This document shows, in pieces, positions 24,209-32,773 of a stretch of 64,000 bases of DNA; the first letter of the stretch is position 1; every line of letters begins with the position of its first letter. The translations under genes were made by a program, and so were the position numbers. Origin of the DNA: Candidatus Dormiibacterota bacterium (GTDB lineage Bacteria > Acidobacteriota > Polarisedimenticolia > Gp22-AA2); assembly GCA_035635555.1 (NCBI GenBank), contig DASQAT010000010.1, positions 1-64,000 on the forward strand. Direction: 5' to 3'. The notes below the pieces were generated by a model. That model was given only the letters and a program-made list of their open reading frames with translations, did no database searches and was not told the origin of the DNA.

Positions 24209-25347
24209 CTGGCCTCCTTGCGCCATTCGGCGGCTCGACCCGCCCGTTCCCGTCGTGAACCCCCGCCTTCGAACCGCTCTTCGAAGGCGCGGGACGACTT
24301 CGACCGGAGCGCGCCCGTATCGTCGCGCCACACGTACAGCGCCGGGAGGTCGCGCGCCTCCGCCCACGCCGATCCCCTCTCCGGCCCCATGACGAAGAGG
24401 GCGGTCGACAGGGCGTCGGCCGAGGTCGCGTCGCGGGCTGCGACGGTCAGGGATCCCTGGAAGCGGGCCGGCCGCCTTTCCGCGGGGTCGAGGATGTGGC
24501 CGATCCGGCCCCGTGGTGTCTCCACGAAGCGCTCCGAGTTGCTCGAGGTCGCCAGGGACAGGCCGTCGATGCCGACGACTGCGATCACGCTGTCCCGGTC
24601 CCCCGGGTCCGCGATGCCGATGCTCCACGCCGGAAAACGCACGGGATGCCCGATCGCCAGGACCTGTCCGCCGAAATCGAGGAGGGCGCGCCGCACTCCA
24701 TGGCGCCTCAGGACGCCGGCCGCCGCATCCAAAGCAATGCCCTTGCCGATTCCCCCGAGATCGAGTCCCACGCCTTCGGTGTCGAAGCGCACCGAGCGCG
24801 TCCTGCGATGGAGATGCACGTGGCGCCAGCCGATCGGCGGCCTCACGGAGGAAGCCGTCTCGCCCTCCGCCGCCACGGCTGGACTCTCCGGGTCCGGCAT
24901 GCGGCCGTCGTCACCGCGCAGACCGAGGGCACGGACCAGGGGCTCCACCGTGGGATCGAAGGCACCGCCGGTCTCTTCCGCCCAGCCCAGGGCGACGCGC
25001 ACCGCGCGGAAGAGCTCACGCGAGCAGAGCACCGGAGCCCGCGCCGCCTTGTCGTTGAGGCGCGAGACCTCGCTCTCGCGCCGCCAGTTGCTGAAGATCC
25101 CCTCGAGACGGGCCACCTCGTCGAACGCGGCTTCGAGGGCTCCGGCGGGCGCCGGGCCGTCCGTCTCGATCGCCAGACGGGTGCCCATGAGGAAACGGGC
25201 CCGGGCCGTCCCGCCCTGCCCGCTCGCGGCATCGTCCTGCGCGGAGAGGCGGCTGGGACCTGCGGCGATGAGACAGATGAGCACGCCGGCCGCCGCGGCG
25301 CGATGGGCTGCGCGGCACCGCACGCCAGACGACTGTCCGATCCGCAT
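24205..25347 (-). CDS. apbE: FAD:protein FMN transferase
   Basis: 380 residues. ApbE cleaves FAD and attaches FMN by a phosphoester bond to Thr/Ser of target proteins outside the cytoplasm. An N-terminal export signal, RFLMGTRLAIETDG, FSNWRRESEVSRLN, GVGLDLGGIGKGIALD (about 200), LLDFGGQVLAIG and the C-terminal DATSADALSTALFVMG (metal-binding) are all present. First gene of the operon; its likely substrate is the FMN-domain protein downstream. The promoter and a Fur-like palindrome lie in the 80 bases upstream. Confidence 0.93.
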   Translation of the reverse strand: MRIGQSSGVRCRAAHRAAAAGVLICLIAAGPSRLSAQDDAASGQGGTARARFLMGTRLAIETDGPAPAGALEAAFDEVARLEGIFSNWRRESEVSRLNDKAARAPVLCSRELFRAVRVALGWAEETGGAFDPTVEPLVRALGLRGDDGRMPDPESPAVAAEGETASSVRPPIGWRHVHLHRRTRSVRFDTEGVGLDLGGIGKGIALDAAAGVLRRHGVRRALLDFGGQVLAIGHPVRFPAWSIGIADPGDRDSVIAVVGIDGLSLATSSNSERFVETPRGRIGHILDPAERRPARFQGSLTVAARDATSADALSTALFVMGPERGSAWAEARDLPALYVWRDDTGALRSKSSRAFEERFEGGGSRRERAGRAAEWRKEAR

Positions 25348-25371
25348 GTCCGGTCCCCGGGCTCGTTGTGA

Positions 25372-25388
25372 TTGCGACTCAGTCTCAA
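25372..25388 (-). promoter_or_regulatory. Fur-like inverted repeat over the apbE operon start site
   Basis: An 8-1-8 inverted repeat, TTGAGACT-G-AGTCGCAA on the minus strand, with one mismatch between half-sites. It resembles the 7-1-7 Fur box form TGAGAAT-n-ATTCTCA. It lies 11 bases past the -10 element, at about +5 to +21, where a repressor would block initiation. The regulator is inferred. Confidence 0.45.
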
Positions 25389-25399
25389 TTAGGTCGCGT

Positions 25400-25429
25400 A
25401 CTCTACCGCGGGGCGCGACGGGCTGTCAA
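25400..25429 (-). promoter_or_regulatory. Promoter of the apbE flavin operon
   Basis: Minus strand: perfect TTGACA (25429-25424), 18-base spacer, TAGAGT (25405-25400). The predicted start is near 25393, about 46 bases before the apbE ATG. Confidence 0.6.
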
Positions 25430-25500
25430 GACGGCCGTGGCCCCCACTGTGGTACGCTGCGCGCCCCCGGGACGCCCCGTCCCGGGAGGAGAGGGCCGGC

Positions 25501-26007
25501 ATGAAAGCCCGAACCGCTCCCAAGCCCGCCAGCGAATCCCGCGTCGAGATGACCGAGATCATTCTCCCGGAGGACACGAACCAGTACGGTCACGCCTGGG
25601 GGGGACGCGTCATGACTCTGATCGACAAGGCGGCGGCCATCGCAGCCACGCGGCACTGCCGCACCAACGTCGTCACGGCGTCCGTCGACTCGCTGGTGTT
25701 CCGCATCCCGGTGAAGCTCGGCCACATCCTCAAACTGTTCGCCTCGGCCAATGCCGCCTTTCGCACCTCGATGGAGGTCGGCGTGAAGGTCGTTTCCGAG
25801 GATCCGTTGTCGGGGCTGCAGGCGCACTGCTGCAGCGCCTATGTCACGATGGTGGCGCTCGACGCCACCGGGCGACCCGCCTTGGTTCCGGCCCTCCTGC
25901 CCAAAACACCGGAGGATCGACGGCGGCAGCGCGAGGCCCTGCAACGGCGCCGGGCCCGTCTCCGGATTCGCGCGCGCAAGGAGCGCCGCCCCTCCCGCGC
26001 GCGTTAG
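25501..26007 (+). CDS. Hotdog-fold acyl-CoA thioesterase
   Basis: 168 residues. It matches the YciA/BFIT-type hexameric thioesterases: ILPEDTNQYGHAWGGRVMTLIDKAAAIAA holds the conserved Asn/His-Gly-Gly-Asp motif, followed by the ASVDSLVFRIPVKLGHIL strands. The C-terminal 40 residues are strongly basic and probably disordered. GGAGGAGAGG lies 7 to 10 bases before the ATG. Stand-alone gene divergent from apbE. Confidence 0.85.
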   Translation: MKARTAPKPASESRVEMTEIILPEDTNQYGHAWGGRVMTLIDKAAAIAATRHCRTNVVTASVDSLVFRIPVKLGHILKLFASANAAFRTSMEVGVKVVSEDPLSGLQAHCCSAYVTMVALDATGRPALVPALLPKTPEDRRRQREALQRRRARLRIRARKERRPSRAR

Positions 26008-26021
26008 GGGCGTGTCCGAGT

Positions 26022-26171
26022 CTGGCCCGGGCGATCGAGATCCGCGAGCAGGGCTTCTTCGGCCCGGCCATGGTCGGGCACGAGGAGCTCGAGTACGGCG
26101 GCATCGTCAACACCCTGAAGGATCTCGACGGTCCCTTCAAGGTCCGCCAGGAGGCGCGCGTCAAGTCCTGA
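26022..26171 (+). pseudogene. Orphan 3' gene fragment without a start codon
   Basis: A 49-codon open stretch ending in TGA at 26171 reads like a real protein C-terminus (EQGFFGPAMVGHEELEYGG, then DLDGPFKVRQEARV). No ATG, GTG or TTG precedes it in frame without entering the thioesterase gene; an internal ATG would give only 33 residues. I could not name the parent family. It looks like the tail of a gene whose front was deleted. Alternatively it is a short real gene. Confidence 0.4.
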
Positions 26172-26234
26172 CGGGCGTCCTTTCCGCCCCGTCGCTCCGC
26201 GTTCCAGGCCCGGCCCTCTCCCTGCCCGGCTTGT

Positions 26235-26263
26235 TTGCTTCCCGCCTGTCCGCGACCCATATT
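26235..26263 (+). promoter_or_regulatory. Candidate promoter of the FHA-GAF histidine kinase
   Basis: TTGCTT (26235-26240), 17-base spacer, CATATT (26258-26263). The predicted start near 26270 agrees with the TTG start at 26293 rather than the in-frame GTG at 26266. Confidence 0.35.
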
Positions 26264-26292
26264 CGGTGGAGCGGCAAAGCGGAGGGGGGAAC

Positions 26293-27813
26293 TTGCCTCG
26301 CCAGACGGTGCGCCTCGAGATCGCTCTCCCCGACGGCTCCTCCAGGACCGTGCCCCTCGATCACACACCGTTCAGCATCGGCTCCGCGCCGTCGTCGCGG
26401 CTGGCCCTCGCCCTGCCCGGCGTCGCGGAACATCACGCCCAGATCGTCGTTCTCGGAGGGGCGTACCACCTGGTCCCCGGCGCGTCGGGCGCTCCCCTTT
26501 CCGTCGACGGCCTGCCGGTGCCCGCGGACGGTGTCACGCTGGCCCACGGCGCGCGCGTCGTCCTGGGGAGCGCGAACCCCTGCACCGTCCGATTCCTGGT
26601 CGAGGGGTCTCCCGTCTCGGACCGCGAAGACCGGCTGGTGACCCTGATGGAGGTCGCCCGCACGATCACCTCGTCTCTCGCTCTCGAGGACGTGCTCGAT
26701 CGTGTCCTGGAAGGTGCTTTGCGCTTCTCCGGGGCGGAGCGCGGCTACCTCTTCCTCAAGGAAGGAGGACGCCTCGACCGCTGGCACCGCGGACCCTCCG
26801 GGGTTGACGACGTCCAGGTCAGCCTGTCGGTCCTCGAAGAGGTCGCGGCCACGGGCAAGCCGGTCTACCGCGACGTGGCGTCCGGGGAGCCCGGACAGCT
26901 CACCACCGACAGCATCGTGCGGCTGCGCCTGCAGGCGATCCTGTGCCTTCCCCTGTCGGTCCGGCAGGATGTCATCGGAGTCGTCTATCTCGACAGCCGC
27001 AGGCGCCTGCCGCACCACAAGCCCGACCTGCCGCTCCTCGAGGCCCTGGCCGGTCTCGCGGCCGTCTCCATCCAGAACAGCCGCCTGGTCGAGGAGCGGC
27101 TGCGCGCCGAGCGGACCCAGGTGATCGGGCAGGTCGCGCGCGCGGTGGTGCACGACCTGCGCAGCCCGCTCTCGTCCATCCGCGGCCTGGCGGAGCTGCT
27201 GCACGAGCGTGCCCCGCAGGAGGATCCCTCACGTCCCCACCTGGCCACAATCATGGCCGAGGCGGATCGTCTGACGGGGCTCACCGGCGATCTGCTGCAG
27301 TTCTCGCGTGAGGCCCCGCCCCTCCTCCGGTCGCCGGCGCGTCTTGCGGACCTCGTGCGGCAGACACTCAAGCCGCTGCAGCCCCGCCTGCAGCGCGCCA
27401 ACGTGAGCCTGTCGCTCGGTCTCGACGAGGAGGCGCGCGCCTCCCTCGACGGACCGCGCATGCTGCGCGTCCTGCACAATCTCATCGCCAACTCGCTCGA
27501 CTCCATGCGCGGCGGCGGTCTGCTGGACATCCGCTGCCGGCGCGTCAACGGCACCTCGGAGCTCAGCGTGCGCGACAGCGGCTGCGGCATGAGCGAGGAG
27601 GTGCGCCGCCGGGTGTTCGAGCCCTTCTTCACTCACGGCAAGGCGCAGGGCACGGGGCTCGGAATGGCCATCGTGCAGAAGATCATCGCGGAGCACGGCG
27701 GCACGATCCAGGTGGACAGCGCTCCCGGAAAGGGCACGACGGTCACCGTGGGTCTGCCCGCGGCCGCGAACGCCGCCGTGGAGCGCGCTGCATCCCCCGG
27801 GGGCACCTCCTAG
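26293..27813 (+). CDS. FHA-GAF sensor histidine kinase
   Basis: 506 residues from a TTG at 26293 with a GGAGGGGGG ribosome-binding site. No transmembrane segment, so cytoplasmic. An N-terminal FHA domain (about 5-95, phosphothreonine-binding type) is followed by a GAF domain (about 115-260) and a HisKA helix with VVHDLRSPLSSIRGLAELL (phospho-acceptor His). The HATPase domain has an N box (HNLIANSLDSM), G1 (DSGCGM) and G2 (GTGLGMAIVQKI). The FHA domain suggests crosstalk with Ser/Thr kinase signalling. There is no adjacent response regulator. Confidence 0.9.
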   Translation: MPRQTVRLEIALPDGSSRTVPLDHTPFSIGSAPSSRLALALPGVAEHHAQIVVLGGAYHLVPGASGAPLSVDGLPVPADGVTLAHGARVVLGSANPCTVRFLVEGSPVSDREDRLVTLMEVARTITSSLALEDVLDRVLEGALRFSGAERGYLFLKEGGRLDRWHRGPSGVDDVQVSLSVLEEVAATGKPVYRDVASGEPGQLTTDSIVRLRLQAILCLPLSVRQDVIGVVYLDSRRRLPHHKPDLPLLEALAGLAAVSIQNSRLVEERLRAERTQVIGQVARAVVHDLRSPLSSIRGLAELLHERAPQEDPSRPHLATIMAEADRLTGLTGDLLQFSREAPPLLRSPARLADLVRQTLKPLQPRLQRANVSLSLGLDEEARASLDGPRMLRVLHNLIANSLDSMRGGGLLDIRCRRVNGTSELSVRDSGCGMSEEVRRRVFEPFFTHGKAQGTGLGMAIVQKIIAEHGGTIQVDSAPGKGTTVTVGLPAAANAAVERAASPGGTS

Positions 27814-27814
27814 C

Positions 27815-29338
27815 TCAGTCCTCTTCCTTCAGCGTCAGGGTGAACTGCCCGTGGCGAAGCGCCGCGTCGGCCTCGAACTCGAGGCGCGTCCTCGCCGGGA
27901 AGGCTTCGGGATCGATGAGACCGGGACGCTTCTCCTCGAGAAACGAGGCGACCTCCGGGTGGACGCGCGCCACGACGCGCGTCGCGGCCTCGAGCCGCCC
28001 CAGCCGGCGGACCTCGCGCAGGATTTCGTAGACGATCGTCTCGGGCGATTTGAGCCGGCCGGATCCGGAGCAGGTGGGACAGGGCAGGCAGAGAAGCCGT
28101 TCCAGGCTGCGCTTCGTACGCTGGCGCGTGATCTCGACCAGACCGAACTCACTGATCTGCAGGACGCGGGACTTCGCACGGTCCCTGCGCATCTCCGACT
28201 GCAGGGCGAGCAGGACCTCGTCCTTGCTGGCCTGCGTCTCCATGTCGATGAAATCGATCACGATGATCCCGCCCAGGTCGCGCAACCGGATCTGTCGGAC
28301 GATCTCCACGGCCGCCTCGAGGTTGGTCCGGAGGATCGTCTCCTCCAGGCGCCGCGTGCCGGTGTATTTCCCGGTGTTCACGTCGACGGCCACCAGGGCC
28401 TCGGTCGACTGGATCACGATCGACCCGCCCGATTTCAGCCAGACGCGGGATCGCAGGGCGCGCTCGAGATGATGCTGCACGCCGCGCGCCTCGAACAGGG
28501 GCTCCGGACCCGCGTGGCCATGGATCCTGGAACCCAGCGCGGGCTCGATCCGTGAGACCAGCTCCTGCACTTCCCTGAGGGCCGCATCCCCCTCGACCAC
28601 GATCCGCTGCACGTCCTCTCCCAGGACATCGCGCAGGACCTTGGTCACGGCCGAGGACTCCTGGTGCAGCAGGGACGGGGACTGCGCCCCCTCCGCGCGG
28701 CGGCGCACGTCGTCCCAGGTCGCGGCGAGTGTCAGGGCTTCAGGGACAAACTCCCTGGTCGCGCGCCCTTCCCCGGCCGTCCGCACGATGAATCCGCCCG
28801 GCAGGCCCAGATCGCGGGCCACGCCCTGAATCAGCCCCTGAAGCCGCTCGCGCTCGGTCGGATCTTCGATCCTGCGTGAGATTCCATTCTGAGGATGGTT
28901 CGGCAGGTACACGAGGAGACGGCCGGGGAACGACACGAGCGACGTGAGACGCGCCCCCTTCTCGGGCACGGGATCCTTGGACACCTGCACCAGGAGCTCC
29001 TGGCCCGCCTTCAGGCGATCTTCGATCCGTCCGGGGGCCGGCGGGGCCCCGACCCCGTCGGGCATCGGATTCCCGGCGGGGCCGGTTTCGAGGAGCTCCA
29101 CGTCTCCTGCCGGCGACTCGAGGTCCTGCATGTGCAGGAATGCGTCGCGGCCGGTGCCGATGTCCACGAAGGCCGCCTGCATTCCCGGCAGCACGTTGCC
29201 GACGCGACCCTTGTAGATGTTTCCCGTGATGCCGCGACCGGACGGCCTCTCGACGAACACCTCGGTCAGAACATCGTCCTCGAGCAGCGCGATGCGGGTC
29301 TCGGGCGTGGCACAGTCGATCAGGATTTCGCGACGCAT
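27815..29338 (-). CDS. rng: Ribonuclease G/E family endoribonuclease
   Basis: 507 residues, RNase G length (no long RNase E scaffold tail). The S1 domain is interrupted by an acidic/Pro-Gly insertion (GNIYKGRVGNVLPGMQAAFVD, then about 75-105). The DNase-I-like catalytic domain has VAVDVNTGKY and IIVIDFIDME, the two Mg-binding aspartates. The zinc-link motif is LPCPTCSGSGRL. It follows rodA by 10 bases; rng at the end of an mre cluster is a widespread arrangement. Confidence 0.95.
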   Translation of the reverse strand: MRREILIDCATPETRIALLEDDVLTEVFVERPSGRGITGNIYKGRVGNVLPGMQAAFVDIGTGRDAFLHMQDLESPAGDVELLETGPAGNPMPDGVGAPPAPGRIEDRLKAGQELLVQVSKDPVPEKGARLTSLVSFPGRLLVYLPNHPQNGISRRIEDPTERERLQGLIQGVARDLGLPGGFIVRTAGEGRATREFVPEALTLAATWDDVRRRAEGAQSPSLLHQESSAVTKVLRDVLGEDVQRIVVEGDAALREVQELVSRIEPALGSRIHGHAGPEPLFEARGVQHHLERALRSRVWLKSGGSIVIQSTEALVAVDVNTGKYTGTRRLEETILRTNLEAAVEIVRQIRLRDLGGIIVIDFIDMETQASKDEVLLALQSEMRRDRAKSRVLQISEFGLVEITRQRTKRSLERLLCLPCPTCSGSGRLKSPETIVYEILREVRRLGRLEAATRVVARVHPEVASFLEEKRPGLIDPEAFPARTRLEFEADAALRHGQFTLTLKEED

Positions 29339-29348
29339 TCCGGGCTGT

Positions 29349-30437
29349 TCAATTGACGAGACGGCGCATCCAGACGTTCAGCACGAGTCCCATTCCGAGC
29401 AGAGTGCTCGCAAGCGACGAGCCGCCATAGCTCATCAGCGGCAACGGCACGCCCGTCGTCGGCAGCATGCCCACTACGACGCCGATGTTGAGCAGGGCCT
29501 GGCCGGCGAACGTGCAGACCACCCCGATGGCGAGGAAGACCCCGAGGCGGTCGCGGGCCGCACGGGCCGTCGCCAAACACCGGTAGATGATGACGAAGTA
29601 GAGCCCGAGCGCCAGCATCGCTCCAATGAAGCCCCGCTCCTCCGCCAGGACCGCGAACACGAAGTCGGTGTGCTGTTCCGGCAGGAACTGCAGCGAACCC
29701 TGGGTCCCGGACAGGAACCCCTTGCCGAAAATTCCGCCCGAGCCCACGGCGATGAGCGACTGGATGAGCTGGTAGCCCGAACCCTTCGGGTCCCGGGTCG
29801 GTTCGAGAAAGGTCTTGACGCGCTCCTTCTGATACGGCTTGAGGTGACCCCAGACCATGGGGAGGGCCAGCGTGGCGATCAGGGCCAGGATCACGAGCGT
29901 GCGCACGCGGATCCCGCCGATGAACACGGCGCCGGCGTAAAGCGGCATGAAGGTGACCGCCGTCCCGAGATCCGGCTGCCGCAGGATCAGGAGGACCGGC
30001 AGTCCGATGATGGCGCAGATGGCCGCGAAGTGGAGAACCCCCAGTCCGCGCACGCGCTCGCGGCCCAGGTAGGCCGCCAGCATCAGAATGGTGGAGACTT
30101 TGGCGATCTCCGAGGGCTGGAACTGCACCCCTCCGATCCCGAGCCACGACTTGCTGGAGTTGACCACGCGGCCGTAGACGAGAGTCAGCAGGAGAAGCGT
30201 CAGACTCAGGCCGTAGAAGGCGGACGCGAACTCCGCCAGGGTGTGGTAGTCGATGAGGACTGCCAGAAGCATGAGGACGATGCCCAGGAGCAGCCAGATC
30301 AGCTGGCGGTGGAACGCCCCGGCGCTCGGTGTTCCTGTGGTCGCGGAATAGATCACCACGAGCCCGATCGAGCAGGCCGCCAGGATCGCCAGGAACAGGA
30401 TCCAGTCGAAATTACTGAGGGACCGCCACGCTGGCAA
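29349..30437 (-). CDS. rodA: Rod-shape peptidoglycan glycosyltransferase RodA
   Basis: 362 residues. SEDS-family polymerase with about ten membrane helices that makes lateral-wall glycan strands with PBP2. Signature segments include YGRVVNSSKSWLGIGGVQFQPSEIAK, FLPEQHTDFVFAVLAEERGFIGA and the C-terminal PTTGVPLPLMSYGGSS. TTG start with GGAGG 8 bases upstream; the first 26 bases overlap the mrdA 3' end. Confidence 0.95.
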   Translation of the reverse strand: MPAWRSLSNFDWILFLAILAACSIGLVVIYSATTGTPSAGAFHRQLIWLLLGIVLMLLAVLIDYHTLAEFASAFYGLSLTLLLLTLVYGRVVNSSKSWLGIGGVQFQPSEIAKVSTILMLAAYLGRERVRGLGVLHFAAICAIIGLPVLLILRQPDLGTAVTFMPLYAGAVFIGGIRVRTLVILALIATLALPMVWGHLKPYQKERVKTFLEPTRDPKGSGYQLIQSLIAVGSGGIFGKGFLSGTQGSLQFLPEQHTDFVFAVLAEERGFIGAMLALGLYFVIIYRCLATARAARDRLGVFLAIGVVCTFAGQALLNIGVVVGMLPTTGVPLPLMSYGGSSLASTLLGMGLVLNVWMRRLVN

Positions 30438-32304
30438 GCTGCTGCCCTCCCTGGCGCGCGTCGAGCTTCTGGAAGAAACGCTCCAGCACGAGGCGGGCGA
30501 TCGGCGCCGCCGTCGTCCCGCCGTGCCCGCCGTTCTGCACGAACACCGCCCAGGCGATCTTGGGGTCGTCCTTGGGCGCGAACCCGACGAACCAGGCGTG
30601 GTCCCGCTTCTCCTTCGGCAGCTTGTCCGCGTCGACGTCGCGCGACGCCTTGAACACCTGGGCCGTGCCGGTCTTCGCGCAGATGTCGCGGCCCGCGATC
30701 TTGGCCCGCCCCCCCGTGCCGTCCTCGTTGACCACGCCCCACATCGCGTCCTTGATCACCTCGAGGGTGCGCGGGCGCATTGGCACGCGTCTTTCGACGT
30801 AGTCCTGCCTCTCCTCCTCCTCGACGCCCTCGCGGACCTCGCGCGACAGCAGCAGGTGCGGGCGGTACAGCGTGCCGCCGTTCCCGATGGCGGCCGCGAA
30901 CCTGGCCATCTGGATCGGCGTCACCTCGATGGCCCCCTGTCCGATCGACACCGAGATGGTCTCCCCGGGGTGCCAGACCGGATCGCGCGGGACCGCCCGC
31001 TTCTTCCACTCCGGGTCGGGCACCGTGCCCGCCTCCTCGTGCGGCAGGTCGAGACCGGTCGGCTCCCCGAATCCCAGGAGGTGGGCCCACTTCGAGATGC
31101 GGTCGATTCCCATGTCGTTGCCGAGGTGATAAAAATAGATGTTGCAGGACTGGATGATTGCCTCGCGCATCGTCAGGTACCCGTGTCCCCCCTTGCGCAC
31201 GGCCCAGCATTGATAGACCTTCTCGCCGAAGCGCCAGGACCCCGTGCAGTGATCGCCCCGCGCGGGCGTCGCGACGTTCTCCTCGAGAGCGGCTATCGAC
31301 ATGACCACCTTGAACACCGACCCGGGCGCGAACTTGGAGAGCGACACGCGGTCCTGCAGCGGGTGACGCGGGTCGTTCACCAGCCCTCCCCAGGTATCCT
31401 GCGAGAACCGGTGCGCGAACACGTTCGGATCGTAGGCCGGGCGCGAGATCATGGCCATAATCGCACCCGAGTTGGGATCGAGGAACACCGCCGATCCGGC
31501 GTCGTCGCCGTAGGCATCCTCGAGCGCGCGCTGCAGGTCGAGATCGATCGACAGACGCATCGCCCGGCCCGGGTTCGGCTTGCGTCCCTCCTCGATCTCC
31601 TGGATTTCGCGACCCAGGCTGTTCACGACGACCTGCTTCCAGCCCTTCACGCCCTTCAGATCGCCGTCGTACTGTTTTTCAACGCCCGCCTTCCCGACGA
31701 TCTCGCCCAGATCGAATTCGCCGGAAGGATCGCTCCGGATCTGATCCTCGCTCACCTCGCCGACGTAGCCGAGCGCGTGGGCCGCGAGCGCGCCGTAGAG
31801 ATAATTGCGGCGCGACTCGACCTCGACCGACAGCATCGGCAGCTCGAGGCGGCGCGACTCGATGTACGCCGCCTCCGCGAGATCGACGTCCTCCTTCAGG
31901 ATGACCGGCTCGAACGCCGGGCGCCCGCGATATCGCGCCAGGCGCTCGTTGAGGGTCTTCTCGGGGACGCCGAGGATCTCGGCCAGGCGCGGGAAGAACG
32001 CCTTCATGTCGGCGACCTTCTCCCGGTCGAGACGGATGTTGAAGGCGATGCGACTGTTGGCGAGAACCCGGTGCTCGTCGTCCGAGATCACCCCGCGCAG
32101 CGGCATGAGGGTCACGCGGCGGAGCCGGTTGTTGTCGGAAAGCCGCTTGTAATAGTCGACCTTGACGACCTGGAGATACCAGAACGCGAACAGGTACAGG
32201 ACGAGGACAGCGCCGAACAGGACCTGGATCACCTGGATCCGCGTGTTCAGGCGCCGCGCCTCGTAGTAGTCCTGGAACCCTTTGTAGTCCTGCTCGAAGG
32301 CCAT
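30412..32304 (-). CDS. mrdA: Penicillin-binding protein 2 (transpeptidase)
   Basis: 630 residues. Elongasome D,D-transpeptidase. One N-terminal membrane helix (about 30-50), the pedestal/dimerisation domain with RGVISDDEHRVLANS, then the transpeptidase: SxxK in FAPGSVFKVV, SxN in QSCNIYFYHLG and KTG in CAKTGTAQ. All catalytic motifs are intact. Confidence 0.96.
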   Translation of the reverse strand: MAFEQDYKGFQDYYEARRLNTRIQVIQVLFGAVLVLYLFAFWYLQVVKVDYYKRLSDNNRLRRVTLMPLRGVISDDEHRVLANSRIAFNIRLDREKVADMKAFFPRLAEILGVPEKTLNERLARYRGRPAFEPVILKEDVDLAEAAYIESRRLELPMLSVEVESRRNYLYGALAAHALGYVGEVSEDQIRSDPSGEFDLGEIVGKAGVEKQYDGDLKGVKGWKQVVVNSLGREIQEIEEGRKPNPGRAMRLSIDLDLQRALEDAYGDDAGSAVFLDPNSGAIMAMISRPAYDPNVFAHRFSQDTWGGLVNDPRHPLQDRVSLSKFAPGSVFKVVMSIAALEENVATPARGDHCTGSWRFGEKVYQCWAVRKGGHGYLTMREAIIQSCNIYFYHLGNDMGIDRISKWAHLLGFGEPTGLDLPHEEAGTVPDPEWKKRAVPRDPVWHPGETISVSIGQGAIEVTPIQMARFAAAIGNGGTLYRPHLLLSREVREGVEEEERQDYVERRVPMRPRTLEVIKDAMWGVVNEDGTGGRAKIAGRDICAKTGTAQVFKASRDVDADKLPKEKRDHAWFVGFAPKDDPKIAWAVFVQNGGHGGTTAAPIARLVLERFFQKLDARQGGQQLASVAVPQ

Positions 32305-32308
32305 GGCG

Positions 32309-32773
32309 TCAGGGGAGCCGCGCGGCGGACCAGAAGAACAGGAGGCCGAGGACGCCGTTTCCCAGGCCCCGCTGAAGGAGTTCGAGCGTCGGGGGGAAGA
32401 CGAAGCTCCGCCCCATCGCCAGCGACAACCCCAGCTCGGCGACGGGATCGAACACGGTCGCGGCGAACAATATGCCGAACCTCGGGATCGGCTGATTCAG
32501 CATGAACAACGAGCCGAAGGAACCCACCAGGTATCCGATGAGGGTCTTCTTGAAGCCGTTCATGCCCAGGACGGATCCGAGGAGGGAGTCCTCCACGAGC
32601 CCGGCGCCGATTCCCATGAGCATCGCCCCCGCCGGCGGGCTCGTCAGACCGAAGTACACCACGATGATGAGGAACAGATCGCAGTAGCGCGCCAGCGACG
32701 GCGCGTAACGGGACAGGAAGGCCTGCGCCAGGGCGGCGGCGGCGAGCGCCACGACACCGCGCACGATCCTCAT
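32309..32773 (-). CDS. mreD: Rod-shape-determining protein MreD
   Basis: 154 residues, five predicted membrane helices, with the family pattern PPAGAMLMGIGAGLVEDSLLGSVLGMNGF. The start overlaps the mreC stop by ATGA and the gene ends 4 bases before mrdA. Confidence 0.9.
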   Translation of the reverse strand: MRIVRGVVALAAAALAQAFLSRYAPSLARYCDLFLIIVVYFGLTSPPAGAMLMGIGAGLVEDSLLGSVLGMNGFKKTLIGYLVGSFGSLFMLNQPIPRFGILFAATVFDPVAELGLSLAMGRSFVFPPTLELLQRGLGNGVLGLLFFWSAARLP

